Source of the DNA: Xenorhabdus griffiniae | GTDB taxonomy: Bacteria > Pseudomonadota > Gammaproteobacteria > Enterobacterales > Enterobacteriaceae | Assembly (NCBI RefSeq): GCF_015163655.1 | Contig: NZ_JADEUF010000033.1 | Location: forward strand, 1 to 35,164 | Direction: 5' to 3' | Length of the DNA stretch: 35,164 nucleotides | Shown: positions 9,174 through 19,675 of the stretch, piece after piece | How the letters are laid out: each line of letters begins with the position of its first letter | Numbering within the stretch: the stretch's first letter is position 1 | Notes under the pieces: model-generated | Told to the model about the DNA's origin: nothing | Seen by the model: the letters and a program-made list of their open reading frames with translations, nothing else | The model's database searches: none | Translations under genes and position numbers: made by a program

Positions 9174-12100
9174 TTAATGTTCGTGGGGCGGAGGCGCCAA
9201 AACTTCACGATTGCCATTATGCCCAGGTGCACTCACTATCTGTTGTGCTTCCATTTGTTCGACAATCCGAGCTGCGCGGTTATATCCAATCCGAAATTGA
9301 CGTTGCACGCCCGAAATAGAGACACGACGTTTTTCGACCACAAATTCAACCGCTTGATCAAACAGGGGATCGAGCTCTTCATCGCTATCAAATCCCATAC
9401 TGCCTTCATTCTCTTCTCCCCCTTTGACAATGCTGTCTATATATTGAGGGCGGCCACGAGCTTTCCAGTCATTCACAACTTCATGCACTTCTTGATCGCG
9501 CACAAATGCTCCATGAACACGTACAGGAATGGAAGAGTTTGGTGCCAAATAAAGCATGTCCCCCATACCAAGCAATGATTCTGCACCACCTTGATCAAGA
9601 ATGGTACGGGAATCTATTTTACTGGATACTGTAAATGCAATGCGTGTCGGAATATTGGCCTTAATCAGTCCGGTGATAATATCAACAGAAGGACGCTGAG
9701 TTGCCAATACTAAGTGGATACCTGCCGCCCGTGCTTTCTGAGCCAAACGTGCAATTAGTTCTTCCACCTTTTTCCCGACTGTCATCATTAAATCAGCAAA
9801 TTCATCAACCATAACAACGATATAAGGCTCTTTTTTCAGCATAGGATGCGTTACATCCATACTGTCACCTGGTTTCCAGAACGGATCAGGGATCGGTCGC
9901 CCCATATTTTCGGCTTGCTTGATCTTGTCGTTATAGCCCGCAATGTTGCGCACTCCCAAAGCTGACATCAGCTTATAACGTCGCTCCATTTCATTTACGC
10001 ACCAACGCAATGCATTGGCTGCATCTTTCATATCAGTGACAACTTCGGTCAATAAATGTGGAATGCCCTCGTAAACCGATAACTCAAGCATTTTCGGATC
10101 AATCATAATAAAGCGAACATCCTCTGGTTTCGCTTTATACAGAATACTGAGGATCATCGCATTGACCCCTACCGATTTACCCGAACCTGTCGTTCCTGCT
10201 ACCAGTAAGTGAGGCATCTTACCCAAGTCAGCCACAACTGGCTGTCCTGCAATGTCTTTTCCTAATACGATAGTTAACGGTGAAGGGTTATCACGGAATT
10301 TCTCACAGTCCAAAACTTCCCGCAGATAAACTGTTTGGCGTTTTTTATTGGGTAATTCCAAACCAACATAAGGTCTGCCCGGAATAACTTCCACGATACG
10401 AACCGCTACCGCTGAAAGTGAACGAGCAAGATCACGTGCTAAGTTAGAAATACGCGAAGCTTTCACCCCAGGCGCTAAATCTAATTCAAATCGTGTAATA
10501 ACAGGCCCGGGAGAGAACCCAACAACATCCGCTTTAACGCGATAATCATTCAAACGCGCTTCAATGAGACGCGAGGTTTGCTCAAGCGCAAACATATCAA
10601 CCGGTTCTTCTTCCGCCGGTGGTTCGGCCAAAAGATCCAAAGAAGGCATCGGCGTCGTTGGTTTTGGCAATGGCTGATCATTGCGTATCAAAAATGGATG
10701 GAACAAGCTATCTTGCTGCGGTTGCTGCGGTTGCTGCGGTTGCTGCGGTTGCTGCGGTTGCTGCGGTTGCTGCGGTTGCTGCACAAAAATATGCTGATCT
10801 CTCGATTCATGAGAATCAAGAGGAGTCGCTATATTTTTTTCCTGAACTTGTTGATTCAGTGGCTCTGCTGGCATAAATACAAATTCAGCAGGCTCAGGTT
10901 GATTTAGTTGGTAACGTTCACGTTGCTGTTGCTCAAATGCTATCCGCAACGCTTCTTCCTGCGCTTTTTGTTCATCGATTATGGGCTGTTCGTTTACTAT
11001 TTGTTCGTCTATGATCTGCTTATCTGCGCTATTTCTTGTAGACTCATCAGCTACCTTTGGTTGCTTATGTATCAGCGTACTTGCTTCACGAGACTCTGAC
11101 TCTCTGTTTCCTTCCTCAAAATCAGCACCATAGCGATCACGTTGCTGCTTGAGAAATTGCTGACGCAACATGTCTTGCTGTTGGGCATCCATTCGCTGTT
11201 CATTAGCTTCTGCAACCTGCTCATTCTGCCTCTCTTTCTCTTTCCGTTGCATGTGTTCTGCCAAACGGTGAGAAGGCACTTTAATACCATACAATTCGCG
11301 ACGGGTTGGGATCCTTACAGGATTAGGGCGTGGCATTTCAGGCCCAATACCTTGTTTAATCTGTGGATTTTTTGTCACAGCCGCAGAGGTCGCGATATCC
11401 GTTGTCGCATCTTTTAAATTGACATTATCCTTTGCAGGAAGAGTAAACGTATCTGTTACATTATCATCTTGTAAATGCGTATTCGTGCCAGCAGAACTGT
11501 TTGTGGATAGATTTGAAATAGCCTGAGAAAAGTCATCGGATTGTGGATTTGTATCTGATTGATCATCATCTGGCAATTCAAAAGAATAGTGAACAGGTTC
11601 TTGTTCCTGAGGTTGCTCCAATGCTGGAGAGGTTAATACAGTCTGTAACGCTGGATCTGTATCAGCTAATTCGGCTAACGTTGGAGCTGTCAGTAATACA
11701 TCATCTTCATCTAGCGTTTCAGTAGATATAACCATTTCATGTTTATCTGCCTGCTCCGCATGTTTTTGTTCACTGGCTGAGCGTTCGGAAGCTAACGTAT
11801 TTTCTAAATCATTTTCATCATATTCAGCATTATTGCGACTACGATTGACAACAAAACTCAGTGAATCCAGAATCACTGCACCAATTTTTTCTGCAATCGT
11901 AAGCCATGACCATCCGGTAAACAATGTGAACCCAACGCCCCACATACCAAGCAGAGCCAAAGTTGCCCCCAGGATGTTAAACCAAGGCAGAATCGCATTG
12001 CCGAACAAATTACCAATGACGCCACCAGCAGCAAAATCATTTAAATCATCAAGATTGAGGGCAGCCAAACCACATGATGTCAGTATCAGGGCCAAAGCAC

Positions 12101-12452
12101 CAATGACACGTAATGCAAGTGTGAAGAAATCAATGTACTCTTGCCTATCTTTCTGACGGAAAGCATTCCAACAACCTAACAACATAAACGGCGGGACTGC
12201 ATAGGCAAGAATACCAAATGCCGAGAATAGCGTGTCAGATAACCAAGCACCAACACTACCACCCCAATTGTGGACGGGTTCATGCCATGATGTCTGTGAC
12301 CAACTGGGATCAGATGGATTAAAGCTGATAAGCACTACCATCAAGTACACAGCACAGATAGCAATAACCAACAGAACGGCTTCCAGAAGCCGGTGGCCAC
12401 TGCTTATCTTCTTTAACTTAACACGTTTGTCTTCTGTATATTCCTGGTTCAA
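9174..12452 (-). CDS. ftsK: DNA translocase FtsK
   Basis: Divisome protein that moves chromosome ends through the closing septum and activates XerCD at dif. The N-terminus has four or five membrane segments (about residues 25-190). A long polar linker (about 200-600) includes a QQP repeat. The motor domain has Walker [12 protein letters not shown] (about residue 750) and Walker [13 protein letters not shown] (about 868). The last 65 or so residues are the winged-helix gamma domain ([18 protein letters not shown]) that reads KOPS sites. The start is TTG at 12452 behind GGAG; the protein begins MNQEYTEDK, matching E. coli MSQEYIEDK, which I recall also uses TTG. At 1092 residues it is shorter than E. 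coli FtsK (1329), with the difference in the linker. Confidence 0.97.
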   Translation of the reverse strand: MNQEYTEDKRVKLKKISSGHRLLEAVLLVIAICAVYLMVVLISFNPSDPSWSQTSWHEPVHNWGGSVGAWLSDTLFSAFGILAYAVPPFMLLGCWNAFRQKDRQEYIDFFTLALRVIGALALILTSCGLAALNLDDLNDFAAGGVIGNLFGNAILPWFNILGATLALLGMWGVGFTLFTGWSWLTIAEKIGAVILDSLSFVVNRSRNNAEYDENDLENTLASERSASEQKHAEQADKHEMVISTETLDEDDVLLTAPTLAELADTDPALQTVLTSPALEQPQEQEPVHYSFELPDDDQSDTNPQSDDFSQAISNLSTNSSAGTNTHLQDDNVTDTFTLPAKDNVNLKDATTDIATSAAVTKNPQIKQGIGPEMPRPNPVRIPTRRELYGIKVPSHRLAEHMQRKEKERQNEQVAEANEQRMDAQQQDMLRQQFLKQQRDRYGADFEEGNRESESREASTLIHKQPKVADESTRNSADKQIIDEQIVNEQPIIDEQKAQEEALRIAFEQQQRERYQLNQPEPAEFVFMPAEPLNQQVQEKNIATPLDSHESRDQHIFVQQPQQPQQPQQPQQPQQPQQPQQDSLFHPFLIRNDQPLPKPTTPMPSLDLLAEPPAEEEPVDMFALEQTSRLIEARLNDYRVKADVVGFSPGPVITRFELDLAPGVKASRISNLARDLARSLSAVAVRIVEVIPGRPYVGLELPNKKRQTVYLREVLDCEKFRDNPSPLTIVLGKDIAGQPVVADLGKMPHLLVAGTTGSGKSVGVNAMILSILYKAKPEDVRFIMIDPKMLELSVYEGIPHLLTEVVTDMKDAANALRWCVNEMERRYKLMSALGVRNIAGYNDKIKQAENMGRPIPDPFWKPGDSMDVTHPMLKKEPYIVVMVDEFADLMMTVGKKVEELIARLAQKARAAGIHLVLATQRPSVDIITGLIKANIPTRIAFTVSSKIDSRTILDQGGAESLLGMGDMLYLAPNSSIPVRVHGAFVRDQEVHEVVNDWKARGRPQYIDSIVKGGEENEGSMGFDSDEELDPLFDQAVEFVVEKRRVSISGVQRQFRIGYNRAARIVEQMEAQQIVSAPGHNGNREVLAPPPHEH
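10713..10784. repeat. 9-bp minisatellite inside ftsK
   Basis: Seven perfect copies of TTGCTGCGG plus a partial eighth (TTGCTGCAC) stand head to tail. On the ftsK strand they encode a QQP tripeptide run in the disordered linker. The unit is a multiple of three, so copy-number changes would keep the reading frame. Confidence 0.95.
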
Positions 12453-12489
12453 GAAAGGCTCTCCAGGTTTTTCTGTTGATTAAACGGAA

Positions 12490-12514
12490 CAACGCTGAGG
12501 GAAGCTCAGCGTTG
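12490..12514 (-). terminator. Hairpin between lrp and ftsK
   Basis: CAACGCTGAG and CTCAGCGTTG form a perfect 10-bp stem with a 5-base loop. No strong T-run follows in either direction, so termination of lrp may be incomplete and allow some read-through into ftsK. Confidence 0.55.
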
Positions 12515-12584
12515 AAACTGTATGCATAAACAGGAGTGTACCTAAGTTTTTCCTGTTTTGCATCTGTACATTTTAGATGAAAGC

Positions 12585-13079
12585 TTAACGAGTCTTAATC
12601 ACTAAACGATTACTCTGCTTCACTTCTTCCATTACAACATAAGTACGGGTGTCATTAACACCAGGAAGACGTAACAGAGTTTCTCCGAGCAATTTACGAT
12701 ATGCAGACATATCTGGCACGCGTGTTTTCAGCAAGTAGTCAAAATCACCAGAAACTAAATGACATTCTTGGATTTCTTCTAGTTTCTGAACAGCAGTATT
12801 GAATTGTTCAAATACATCTGCTGCACCGCGGTTCAGAGTAATTTCAACAAATACCAGCAATGATGCATCCAAATAATGAGGATTCAGCAAAGCCGTATAG
12901 CCAGAGATAAAGCCCTGACGCTCTAAACGACGCACACGCTCCAGGCAAGGGGTTGGTGACAAACCAACTCTCTTGGATAATTCCACGTTAGAAATACGGC
13001 CATCTTTTTGCAACTCGTTAAGGATATTACGATCTATACGATCAAGATCTTTTCCTGGACGCTTTTTATTATCTATCAT
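12585..13079 (-). CDS. lrp: Leucine-responsive regulatory protein Lrp
   Basis: Global transcription regulator that senses leucine and controls amino acid metabolism, surface structures and, in Xenorhabdus, host-association traits. The length is 164 residues. The N-terminal helix-turn-helix is seen at NELQKDGRISNVELSKRVGL (about residues 21-40) followed by SPTPCLERVRRLE. The C-terminal RAM ligand-binding and oligomerisation domain runs from about residue 70 (ALLNPHYLDASLLVFVEITL). The sequence appears nearly identical to E. coli Lrp. AGAGAGAGC before the ATG serves as ribosome binding site. About 850 bp of non-coding DNA lies upstream, in keeping with the long regulated leader of E. coli lrp; this spacer holds an unusual repeat array. 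Confidence 0.98.
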   Translation of the reverse strand: MIDNKKRPGKDLDRIDRNILNELQKDGRISNVELSKRVGLSPTPCLERVRRLERQGFISGYTALLNPHYLDASLLVFVEITLNRGAADVFEQFNTAVQKLEEIQECHLVSGDFDYLLKTRVPDMSAYRKLLGETLLRLPGVNDTRTYVVMEEVKQSNRLVIKTR

Positions 13080-13210
13080 CTTATTGCTCTCTCTTTAATA
13101 TTCCTACACCTAAAACATTTTCCCTATCTCTTTCAACCAGTTGAGCTGGAAAAGATGTCTTCAAAGGTTAACGCTTAATCTGTAACCAAGGTTTAAGGAC
13201 TACTACAACT

Positions 13211-13531
13211 CTAGAAACAATCTTCCAGAATACAATTTCCCAGACCATTATCTCCCAGAATTCGATTAATTATCCCTTTTGCTTTCCAAGTTGCTGCTAT
13301 GTTAGCTGTGCTCATTCACCCCAATCACTCAGTTACTCATATATCAGCCACTCATCACTTATATTAGTTTCTATGCGCTTGAGGTTTTGTTCCCTTGCCG
13401 CCGCACTACAACTTGAAATCCATTAGGAATACGACACGATTACCAGAACTTTGTCTCTCAGAAACATCATTTCCCAGAACACTATCTCTCAAGATACTAG
13501 CTCCAAAAACACTAGGTTTTTCAGAAACAGC
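13211..13531. repeat. Degenerate 15-bp tandem repeat array, interrupted
   Basis: Units begin at 13211, 13225, 13240, 13255 and, after an interruption, at 13443, 13458, 13474, 13489, 13503 and 13521. The working consensus is CCAGAANANNATCTC. The spacing is mostly 14-16 bp, with a last step of 18. The array is read in the plus orientation. It lies upstream of lrp and is non-coding. Confidence 0.7.
13271..13431. mobile_element. Palindromic (MITE-like) element C inserted in the tandem array
   Basis: Terminal inverted repeats of 23 bp, 13271-13293 and 13409-13431, match at about 17 of 23 positions (TATCCC...CAAGTTG against TATTCC...CAAGTTG). The interior, GCTGTGCTCATTCACCCC and CTTGCCGCCGCACTACAACT, resembles a palindromic repeat I recall from Yersinia and Photorhabdus genomes; the centre is degenerate. 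CGATTA stands on both sides (13263-13268 and 13437-13442), as expected of a target duplication. There is no transposase, so any movement needed help from elsewhere. Confidence 0.65.
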
Positions 13532-13609
13532 TTAACGGCAATTTTTATATTCTATGAGAAAATCACCCACACTAGTTTGTCTATTTTATAGAAACAATTG
13601 ATTAGCAAG

Positions 13610-13625
13610 AGAGATAATTATCTCT
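13610..13625. promoter_or_regulatory. Perfect 16-bp palindrome in the lrp/trxB spacer
   Basis: AGAGATAATTATCTCT is its own reverse complement. It could be the operator of a dimeric regulator for lrp or trxB. No specific regulator is recognised, and an AT-rich palindrome may also arise by chance. Confidence 0.35.
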
Positions 13626-13869
13626 TACACAGATGTTTTCGCAAATGCACAGCCGATTGTCAAAGTAAATGAACCAAAATCAGAACAACCTACCAAATAA
13701 ATTTTCAGTAAATCGTTTCGATAGCTTGTTTTATGTCTCATATGTATAAATGGCGTTCAATTCAGAAAGTTAAACAATCATTTCTTACAATACGATTACA
13801 TCATAGTTACTATCTATCGGTAAAATCGTTAATAACATGAATATTTTATCTGATAATTGCTTTTTTTAA

Positions 13870-14889
<1,020 letters not shown>

Positions 14890-14902
14890 TCTATCTTTCC
14901 CT

Positions 14903-14928
14903 AAAGCGCTATTCCGGTAGCGCTTTTT
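14903..14928 (+). terminator. Rho-independent terminator of trxB
   Basis: AAAGCGCTA and TAGCGCTTT form a 9-bp stem with a 6-base loop, followed by further T bases (CTTTTTAAC). Confidence 0.85.
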
Positions 14929-14992
14929 AACAGGTAACATACAGCTTGTTTTGATATTCCGTATCATCACCCGCTAATCAGAAATTTTTCTT

Positions 14993-16762
14993 ATGGACAA
15001 AACAAGACAATCTGAACTTGTTCGATGGCTAAAACAGCAAACTGCACCTGCCCGTCGGTGGCTTCGTTTATCAATGCTGCTTGGCTTAATCAGTGGATTG
15101 CTGATTATTTCCCAAGCCTGGCTCTTGGCGACAATTCTGCAAGCCCTGATTATGGACAATGTTCCCCGTGAAAACCTTATTGACCAATTTCTCATGTTGG
15201 CTGCAACTTTTACATTACGGGCGATTGTCAATGCCGTTCGGGAACGTGTCGGATTTATTTGTGGCAAAGTTGTACGCCAACAAATTCGCAATATGGTATT
15301 GGATAAACTTGAACAACTAGGCCCAATGTGGGTTAAGGGGAAACCCGCCGGCAGTTGGGCAACCATTATCCTGGAGCAGATAGAAGACATGCAGGATTTC
15401 TATTCTCGCTATCTACCGCAAATTGCTCTTGCTACCATGATCCCTATCTTAATCCTGGTTACTGTATTTCCAATTAATTGGGCCGCAGGATTGATTTTAT
15501 TTGTAACCGCGCCATTGATTCCGCTATTTATGGCATTGGTGGGGTTAGGCGCCGCAGATGCCAATCGGCGCAATTTTGTTGCCCTCAGCCGTTTAAGCGG
15601 TAATTTTCTCGATCGTTTACGGGGTTTGGAAACTTTACGCCTGTTCCATCGAGGAGAAGCGGAAGTTGAACAAATCACCGAGTCAACAGAAAGTTTTCGC
15701 CGCAGAACGATGGAAGTTCTGCGCATGGCATTTTTATCTTCGGCGGTTTTAGAATTTTTTGCCGCAATCTCCATTGCCGTTGTTGCTGTTTATTTTGGTT
15801 TTTCCTATTTGGGAGAATTGCACTTTGGTAGCTATGGTGTGGGGGTTACGTTGTTTGCCGGTTTCCTTGCGTTAATCCTGGCACCTGAGTTTTTTCAACC
15901 ACTGCGCGATTTAGGTACGTTTTATCACGCCAAAGCCCAGGCAGTCGGCGCGGCAGAATCGCTCTTCACCTTACTTAGCAGCGATGGAGAACAAGCCGCA
16001 AGTAGCGGTGAGAAAACATTATCAGATAATGAACCCGTTACCATTGAGGCCAGAGAACTGGAAATTATGTCTCACGATGGACATCGCCTTGCTGGTCCTT
16101 TGCATTTTACCATTGGTAAGCGTCAGCGGATTGCTCTGGTTGGAAAAAGTGGGGCGGGCAAAAGTTCGTTGATCAATGTATTGCTGGGATTTTTGCCTTA
16201 TCATGGCTCCTTGAAAATCAATGGCATTGAGTTGCGTGAACTCAGTCTCGCCAAATGGCGTGAACGCTTAAGTTGGGTTGGACAAAACCCGCACCTGCCA
16301 GAACAGACTCTGCTCGACAATATTCGTCTTGGTCAATATGACGCAACGCAAGCGCAACTCCGTGATGTGATGGAACGGGCTTATATCAGTGAGTTTATTA
16401 ACGACCTTCCAGATGGCATCAATACGGTGATAGGTGACAACGCTGCTCGTCTGTCTGTCGGACAAGCCCAGCGGATTGCGGTAGCACGAGCATTGTTAAA
16501 TCCTTGCCAATTATTGCTCTTAGACGAACCCGCCGCCAGTCTTGATGCCCATAGCGAACAGCGTGTGATGATGGCTTTAAATCAGGCCTCGCATCAACAA
16601 ACCACATTATTGGTCACTCACTTGCTAGAAGAAACACTATCATATGACCAGATTTGGGTAATGGAAAATGGATTGCTTATCGAACAAGGTGATTATCAAA
16701 CTTTAAGCCAGTCTCAAGGTGTATTTTCTCGTCTGTTATCTCACCGTAGTGTGGAGCTTTAA
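14993..16762 (+). CDS. cydD: CydDC exporter subunit CydD (ABC type)
   Basis: Half of the heterodimeric inner-membrane ABC exporter CydDC, which is required to assemble cytochrome bd; it has been linked to glutathione and cysteine export and to haem. The membrane domain spans about residues 20-325 with six helices. In the nucleotide-binding domain, Walker A is [10 protein letters not shown] (about residue 385), the signature is LSVGQAQRIAVAR (the usual LSGGQ is changed to LSVGQ) and Walker B is LLLLDEPAAS. The length is 589 residues. cydC follows after 2 bp, so translation is probably coupled. The ribosome binding site before the ATG is weak. Confidence 0.96.
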   Translation: MDKTRQSELVRWLKQQTAPARRWLRLSMLLGLISGLLIISQAWLLATILQALIMDNVPRENLIDQFLMLAATFTLRAIVNAVRERVGFICGKVVRQQIRNMVLDKLEQLGPMWVKGKPAGSWATIILEQIEDMQDFYSRYLPQIALATMIPILILVTVFPINWAAGLILFVTAPLIPLFMALVGLGAADANRRNFVALSRLSGNFLDRLRGLETLRLFHRGEAEVEQITESTESFRRRTMEVLRMAFLSSAVLEFFAAISIAVVAVYFGFSYLGELHFGSYGVGVTLFAGFLALILAPEFFQPLRDLGTFYHAKAQAVGAAESLFTLLSSDGEQAASSGEKTLSDNEPVTIEARELEIMSHDGHRLAGPLHFTIGKRQRIALVGKSGAGKSSLINVLLGFLPYHGSLKINGIELRELSLAKWRERLSWVGQNPHLPEQTLLDNIRLGQYDATQAQLRDVMERAYISEFINDLPDGINTVIGDNAARLSVGQAQRIAVARALLNPCQLLLLDEPAASLDAHSEQRVMMALNQASHQQTTLLVTHLLEETLSYDQIWVMENGLLIEQGDYQTLSQSQGVFSRLLSHRSVEL

Positions 16763-16764
16763 TC

Positions 16765-18525
16765 ATGCGTGTATTACTCCCATTTCTCGCACTCTACCGC
16801 CGCCATTGGTTTCTCATCAGCTTAGGTATGCTATTGGCGATTGTGACGCTGCTAGCCAGTATTGGATTGCTAACACTCTCTGGTTGGTTCCTTGCTGGCA
16901 CAGCCCTGGCTGGGTTCGCGGGGTTATATACATTCAACTATATGCTGCCTGCCGCCGGTGTTCGCGGGGCGGCCATTTTTCGTACTGCTGGTCGTTATGG
17001 TGAGCGGCTGGTCAGCCATGATGCTACATTCCGGGTATTGGCACATTTACGTGTTTTTGCGTTTCAAAAAATACTCCCCCTTTCTCCTGGCGGTATTGCT
17101 CGTTTTCGTCAAGGTGAGTTGTTAAATAGGCTTGTTGCGGATGTCGAAACACTGGATCACTTGTATCTGCGGGTTATTTCCCCTGTCCTCGCCGCATTCG
17201 TCGTCATTCTCACTCTAATCTTTGGCCTGAGCTTCCTTGATACCACCCTCGCTTATACTATTGGCGGTATTATGTTAGGGATGTTGCTGATATTACCTTG
17301 TGTGTTTTATCACGCAGGAAAGCCTTATGGCAGAAACATTACTCAACAACGCGGCCAATATCGTACATTACTTACCAGCGCCTTACAGGGGCAAGCTGAA
17401 TTAAGCGTGTTTGGCGCACTTAAACGCTTTCGTCAATCCATGGCAGAGATTGAAAATGACTGGTTGAAAAGCCAGCAAAAACAAGCCAGTTTGACCGGCC
17501 TTTCACAAGCTATCATGATTTTTTCCACCGGTATGACAGTGACGCTGATACTGTGGCTAGCGGCGGCAGGTGTGGGAGAAAATAGTCAGGCAGGTGCATT
17601 GATCGCACTGTTTACATTCTGCACTCTTGCTGCGTTTGAAGCACTTGGACCAGTCAGCGTGGCATTCCAGCACATGGGGCAAGTCATTGCATCTGCAACT
17701 CGGGTTTCCCAATTGATGCACCAAAAACCAGAAGTCACCTTCCCTTCTCATGGACCGCAAGCAAATAGCGAGATCAGCCTTGAAATAAAAAATGTTGATT
17801 TCACCTATCCAGGCCAGCCACAGCCAGTATTGAAAAATATCTCTCTGTCCCTGACATCAGGTGAACATATTGCTTTACTGGGAAAAACAGGATGTGGTAA
17901 ATCCACGCTTTTGCAATTATTGACGCGTGCCTGGGATGTCAATAGCGGTGAAATTCAACTTAATCAGCACCCTATCTCCCATTATGATGAGTCAACATTA
18001 CGTTCAATGATGTCTATCGTTCCCCAGCGGATACATGTCTTTAGCCATACTTTGCGTGAAAATCTCTTATTGGCAAAACCAGATGCTAGTGACGATGAAA
18101 TAACAACCGTACTGCAACAAGTAGGTTTAGGGCACTTGCTAGACACTGATAAAAAGCTAAACTGTTGGATGGGTGAAGGCGGGCGTCAGCTTTCCGGTGG
18201 AGAACAGCGTCGTTTGGGTATTGCCAGAGCATTATTGCACAATGCCCCTTTAATGCTGCTGGATGAGCCAACTGAAGGACTCGATGCAGATACAGAACAG
18301 CAAATTCTGTCGCTGCTACACCATAGTTGTCGGCATAAGACTGTGATTATCGTTACCCATCGCCTCACTGGCTTGCAATTCATGGATCAAATCTGCGTTA
18401 TGGATGGAGGACGTATTATCGAGCAAGGTCAGCATAATGCGCTACTGGCTCAACAAGGGCGTTACTATCAATTTTACCAGCGGCAACAATTTTATCAGCT
18501 ACAGAGCTATCCTGAGCAAAGGTGA
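16765..18525 (+). CDS. cydC: CydDC exporter subunit CydC (ABC type)
   Basis: Second half of the CydDC exporter. The membrane domain lies at about residues 15-310, including [20 protein letters not shown] and [20 protein letters not shown], which are typical of CydC. Walker A is [10 protein letters not shown] (about residue 373), the signature is [16 protein letters not shown] and Walker B is [12 protein letters not shown]. The length is 586 residues, against 573 in E. coli. The start lies 2 bp after the cydD stop with GGAG before it. The stop codon TGA lies inside the ribosome binding site of aat, so cydD, cydC and aat are likely co-translated from one mRNA. Confidence 0.96.
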   Translation: MRVLLPFLALYRRHWFLISLGMLLAIVTLLASIGLLTLSGWFLAGTALAGFAGLYTFNYMLPAAGVRGAAIFRTAGRYGERLVSHDATFRVLAHLRVFAFQKILPLSPGGIARFRQGELLNRLVADVETLDHLYLRVISPVLAAFVVILTLIFGLSFLDTTLAYTIGGIMLGMLLILPCVFYHAGKPYGRNITQQRGQYRTLLTSALQGQAELSVFGALKRFRQSMAEIENDWLKSQQKQASLTGLSQAIMIFSTGMTVTLILWLAAAGVGENSQAGALIALFTFCTLAAFEALGPVSVAFQHMGQVIASATRVSQLMHQKPEVTFPSHGPQANSEISLEIKNVDFTYPGQPQPVLKNISLSLTSGEHIALLGKTGCGKSTLLQLLTRAWDVNSGEIQLNQHPISHYDESTLRSMMSIVPQRIHVFSHTLRENLLLAKPDASDDEITTVLQQVGLGHLLDTDKKLNCWMGEGGRQLSGGEQRRLGIARALLHNAPLMLLDEPTEGLDADTEQQILSLLHHSCRHKTVIIVTHRLTGLQFMDQICVMDGGRIIEQGQHNALLAQQGRYYQFYQRQQFYQLQSYPEQR

Positions 18526-18533
18526 TCCAACTT

Positions 18534-19223
18534 ATGTCGATAGCTCAACTGGGTAACTCATATGAATTCCCCCATCCCACTAATGCGCTGGTTGAACCCA
18601 ATGGTTTATTGGCATTTGGCGGAGATCTAAGTGCAGAACGTTTGCGAGTAGCGTATCATGAGGGAATTTTTCCGTGGTATTCGCCTGATGAACCGCCTTT
18701 ATGGTGGTCTCCCGATCCAAGGGCCGTGCTGATCCCAGGAGAATTGCATATTGGCCGAACGCTACGTCGATTTATTCACAAACATGCTTACCAAATTACG
18801 GTAAACTATGCTTTTGATGAAGTGATATATCATTGCGCTCAACGACAAGAAGGTACCTGGATTGGACCAGACGTTCAAAAAGGTTATCAAACCTTACATA
18901 AAGAAGGATTAGCTCATTCAATTGAAGTCTGGCATGACCATCAACTTGTAGGTGGTTTATACGGCGTTTGTGTCGGTACACTATTTTGTGGTGAATCGAT
19001 GTTTAGCAAAATGGAGAATGCTTCCAAATGTGCTTTTGTCGCATTCTATCACCATTTTTTACGTCACGGTGGCCAACTATTTGACTGTCAGGTATTAAAT
19101 CACCATACAGAATCATTGGGTGCTAAAAATATTCCGAGAGAAAAGTTTCTCCAGCATCTTTATCAATTGAGAAAGCAGTCATTGCAATCAGGCTGCTGGT
19201 CTGTACAAAAGCTGGATTTATAA
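18534..19223 (+). CDS. aat: Leucyl/phenylalanyl-tRNA--protein transferase Aat
   Basis: Adds leucine or phenylalanine to proteins with N-terminal Lys or Arg, creating N-degrons for ClpS/ClpAP. Conserved stretches include [56 protein letters not shown] and [14 protein letters not shown]. The ATG at 18534 is preferred over the GTG at 18522: AAAGGTGA stands 8 bases before it, and the resulting start (MSIAQL) lines up with E. coli MRLVQL. This gives 229 residues against 234 in E. coli. It is tightly linked to cydC; its pathway partners clpS and clpA are about 2.8 and 0.5 kb away on the other strand. Confidence 0.96.
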   Translation: MSIAQLGNSYEFPHPTNALVEPNGLLAFGGDLSAERLRVAYHEGIFPWYSPDEPPLWWSPDPRAVLIPGELHIGRTLRRFIHKHAYQITVNYAFDEVIYHCAQRQEGTWIGPDVQKGYQTLHKEGLAHSIEVWHDHQLVGGLYGVCVGTLFCGESMFSKMENASKCAFVAFYHHFLRHGGQLFDCQVLNHHTESLGAKNIPREKFLQHLYQLRKQSLQSGCWSVQKLDL

Positions 19224-19331
19224 TCGTCTCTTAGAAATAAATGCTGTTCATGGTGGGAATGTCATTAGCCATAATATTACCGTATGTAAAATGATGGCTT
19301 AAAATACGACATTCCTTTACATAGTGATGGT

Positions 19332-19362
19332 TTTTCGGCATTATCTTGCCGGTTAAAAACTA
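19332..19362 (+). promoter_or_regulatory. Stem-loop in the infA leader
   Basis: TTTTTCGGCA and TGCCGGTTAAAAA can pair imperfectly around TTATCT, about 25 bp before the infA start. A similar TTGCCGGTT stretch stands before E. coli infA as I remember it, so it may be a conserved leader element. Function not established. Confidence 0.35.
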
Positions 19363-19386
19363 TGGTTGTTACATTTAGAGGATTAG

Positions 19387-19608
19387 ATGGCCAAAGAAGA
19401 CACTAATTTTGAAATGCAAGGTACTGTTTTAGAAACACTGCCAAATACTGTGTTTCGCGTTGAATTAGACAACGGACACATTGTCACTGCTCATATCTCA
19501 GGAAAAATGCGCAAGAACTATATCCGCATCCTGACAGGAGACAAGGTTACAGTTGAGCTAACTACATATGATCCGGAAAAAGGACGCATTACTTTCCGTA
19601 GCCGCTGA
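19387..19608 (+). CDS. infA: Translation initiation factor IF-1
   Basis: Small OB-fold protein that binds the 30S A-site during initiation. It has 73 residues, one more than E. coli, with an extra Thr near the N-terminus ([12 protein letters not shown]). The core [20 protein letters not shown] and [17 protein letters not shown] is nearly invariant in enterobacteria. GAGGATTAG is the ribosome binding site. It is separate from aat by 163 bp and convergent with clpA. Confidence 0.98.
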   Translation: MAKEDTNFEMQGTVLETLPNTVFRVELDNGHIVTAHISGKMRKNYIRILTGDKVTVELTTYDPEKGRITFRSR

Positions 19609-19622
19609 TTAAGATACCTTAG

Positions 19623-19662
19623 CACCACAGGTGATCATATTTTTCAAAAGTCACCTGTGGTG
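19623..19662. terminator. Hairpin between infA and clpA
   Basis: CACCACAGGTGA and TCACCTGTGGTG form a perfect 12-bp stem around a 16-base loop. It sits between two convergent genes and probably serves both. T-runs are absent, so the terminator call rests on position and stem strength. In E. coli this gap holds the tRNA gene serW; there is none here. Confidence 0.55.
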
Positions 19663-19675
19663 TAGCTGTTAATGG

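Noticed and set aside
10713-10784. Regularly spaced short repeats that might suggest a CRISPR array
   Set aside because: The units are 9 bp, head to tail without spacers, and inside the ftsK reading frame.
10578-10907. Plus-strand frames with long leucine/arginine or alanine/valine runs opposite ftsK
   Set aside because: They are translations of the complement of the 9-bp repeat and have no independent support.
18522-18533. GTG start of aat overlapping the cydC stop
   Set aside because: This stretch is the ribosome binding site (AAAGGTGA) for the ATG at 18534, and the shorter protein aligns with E. coli Aat at its first residue.
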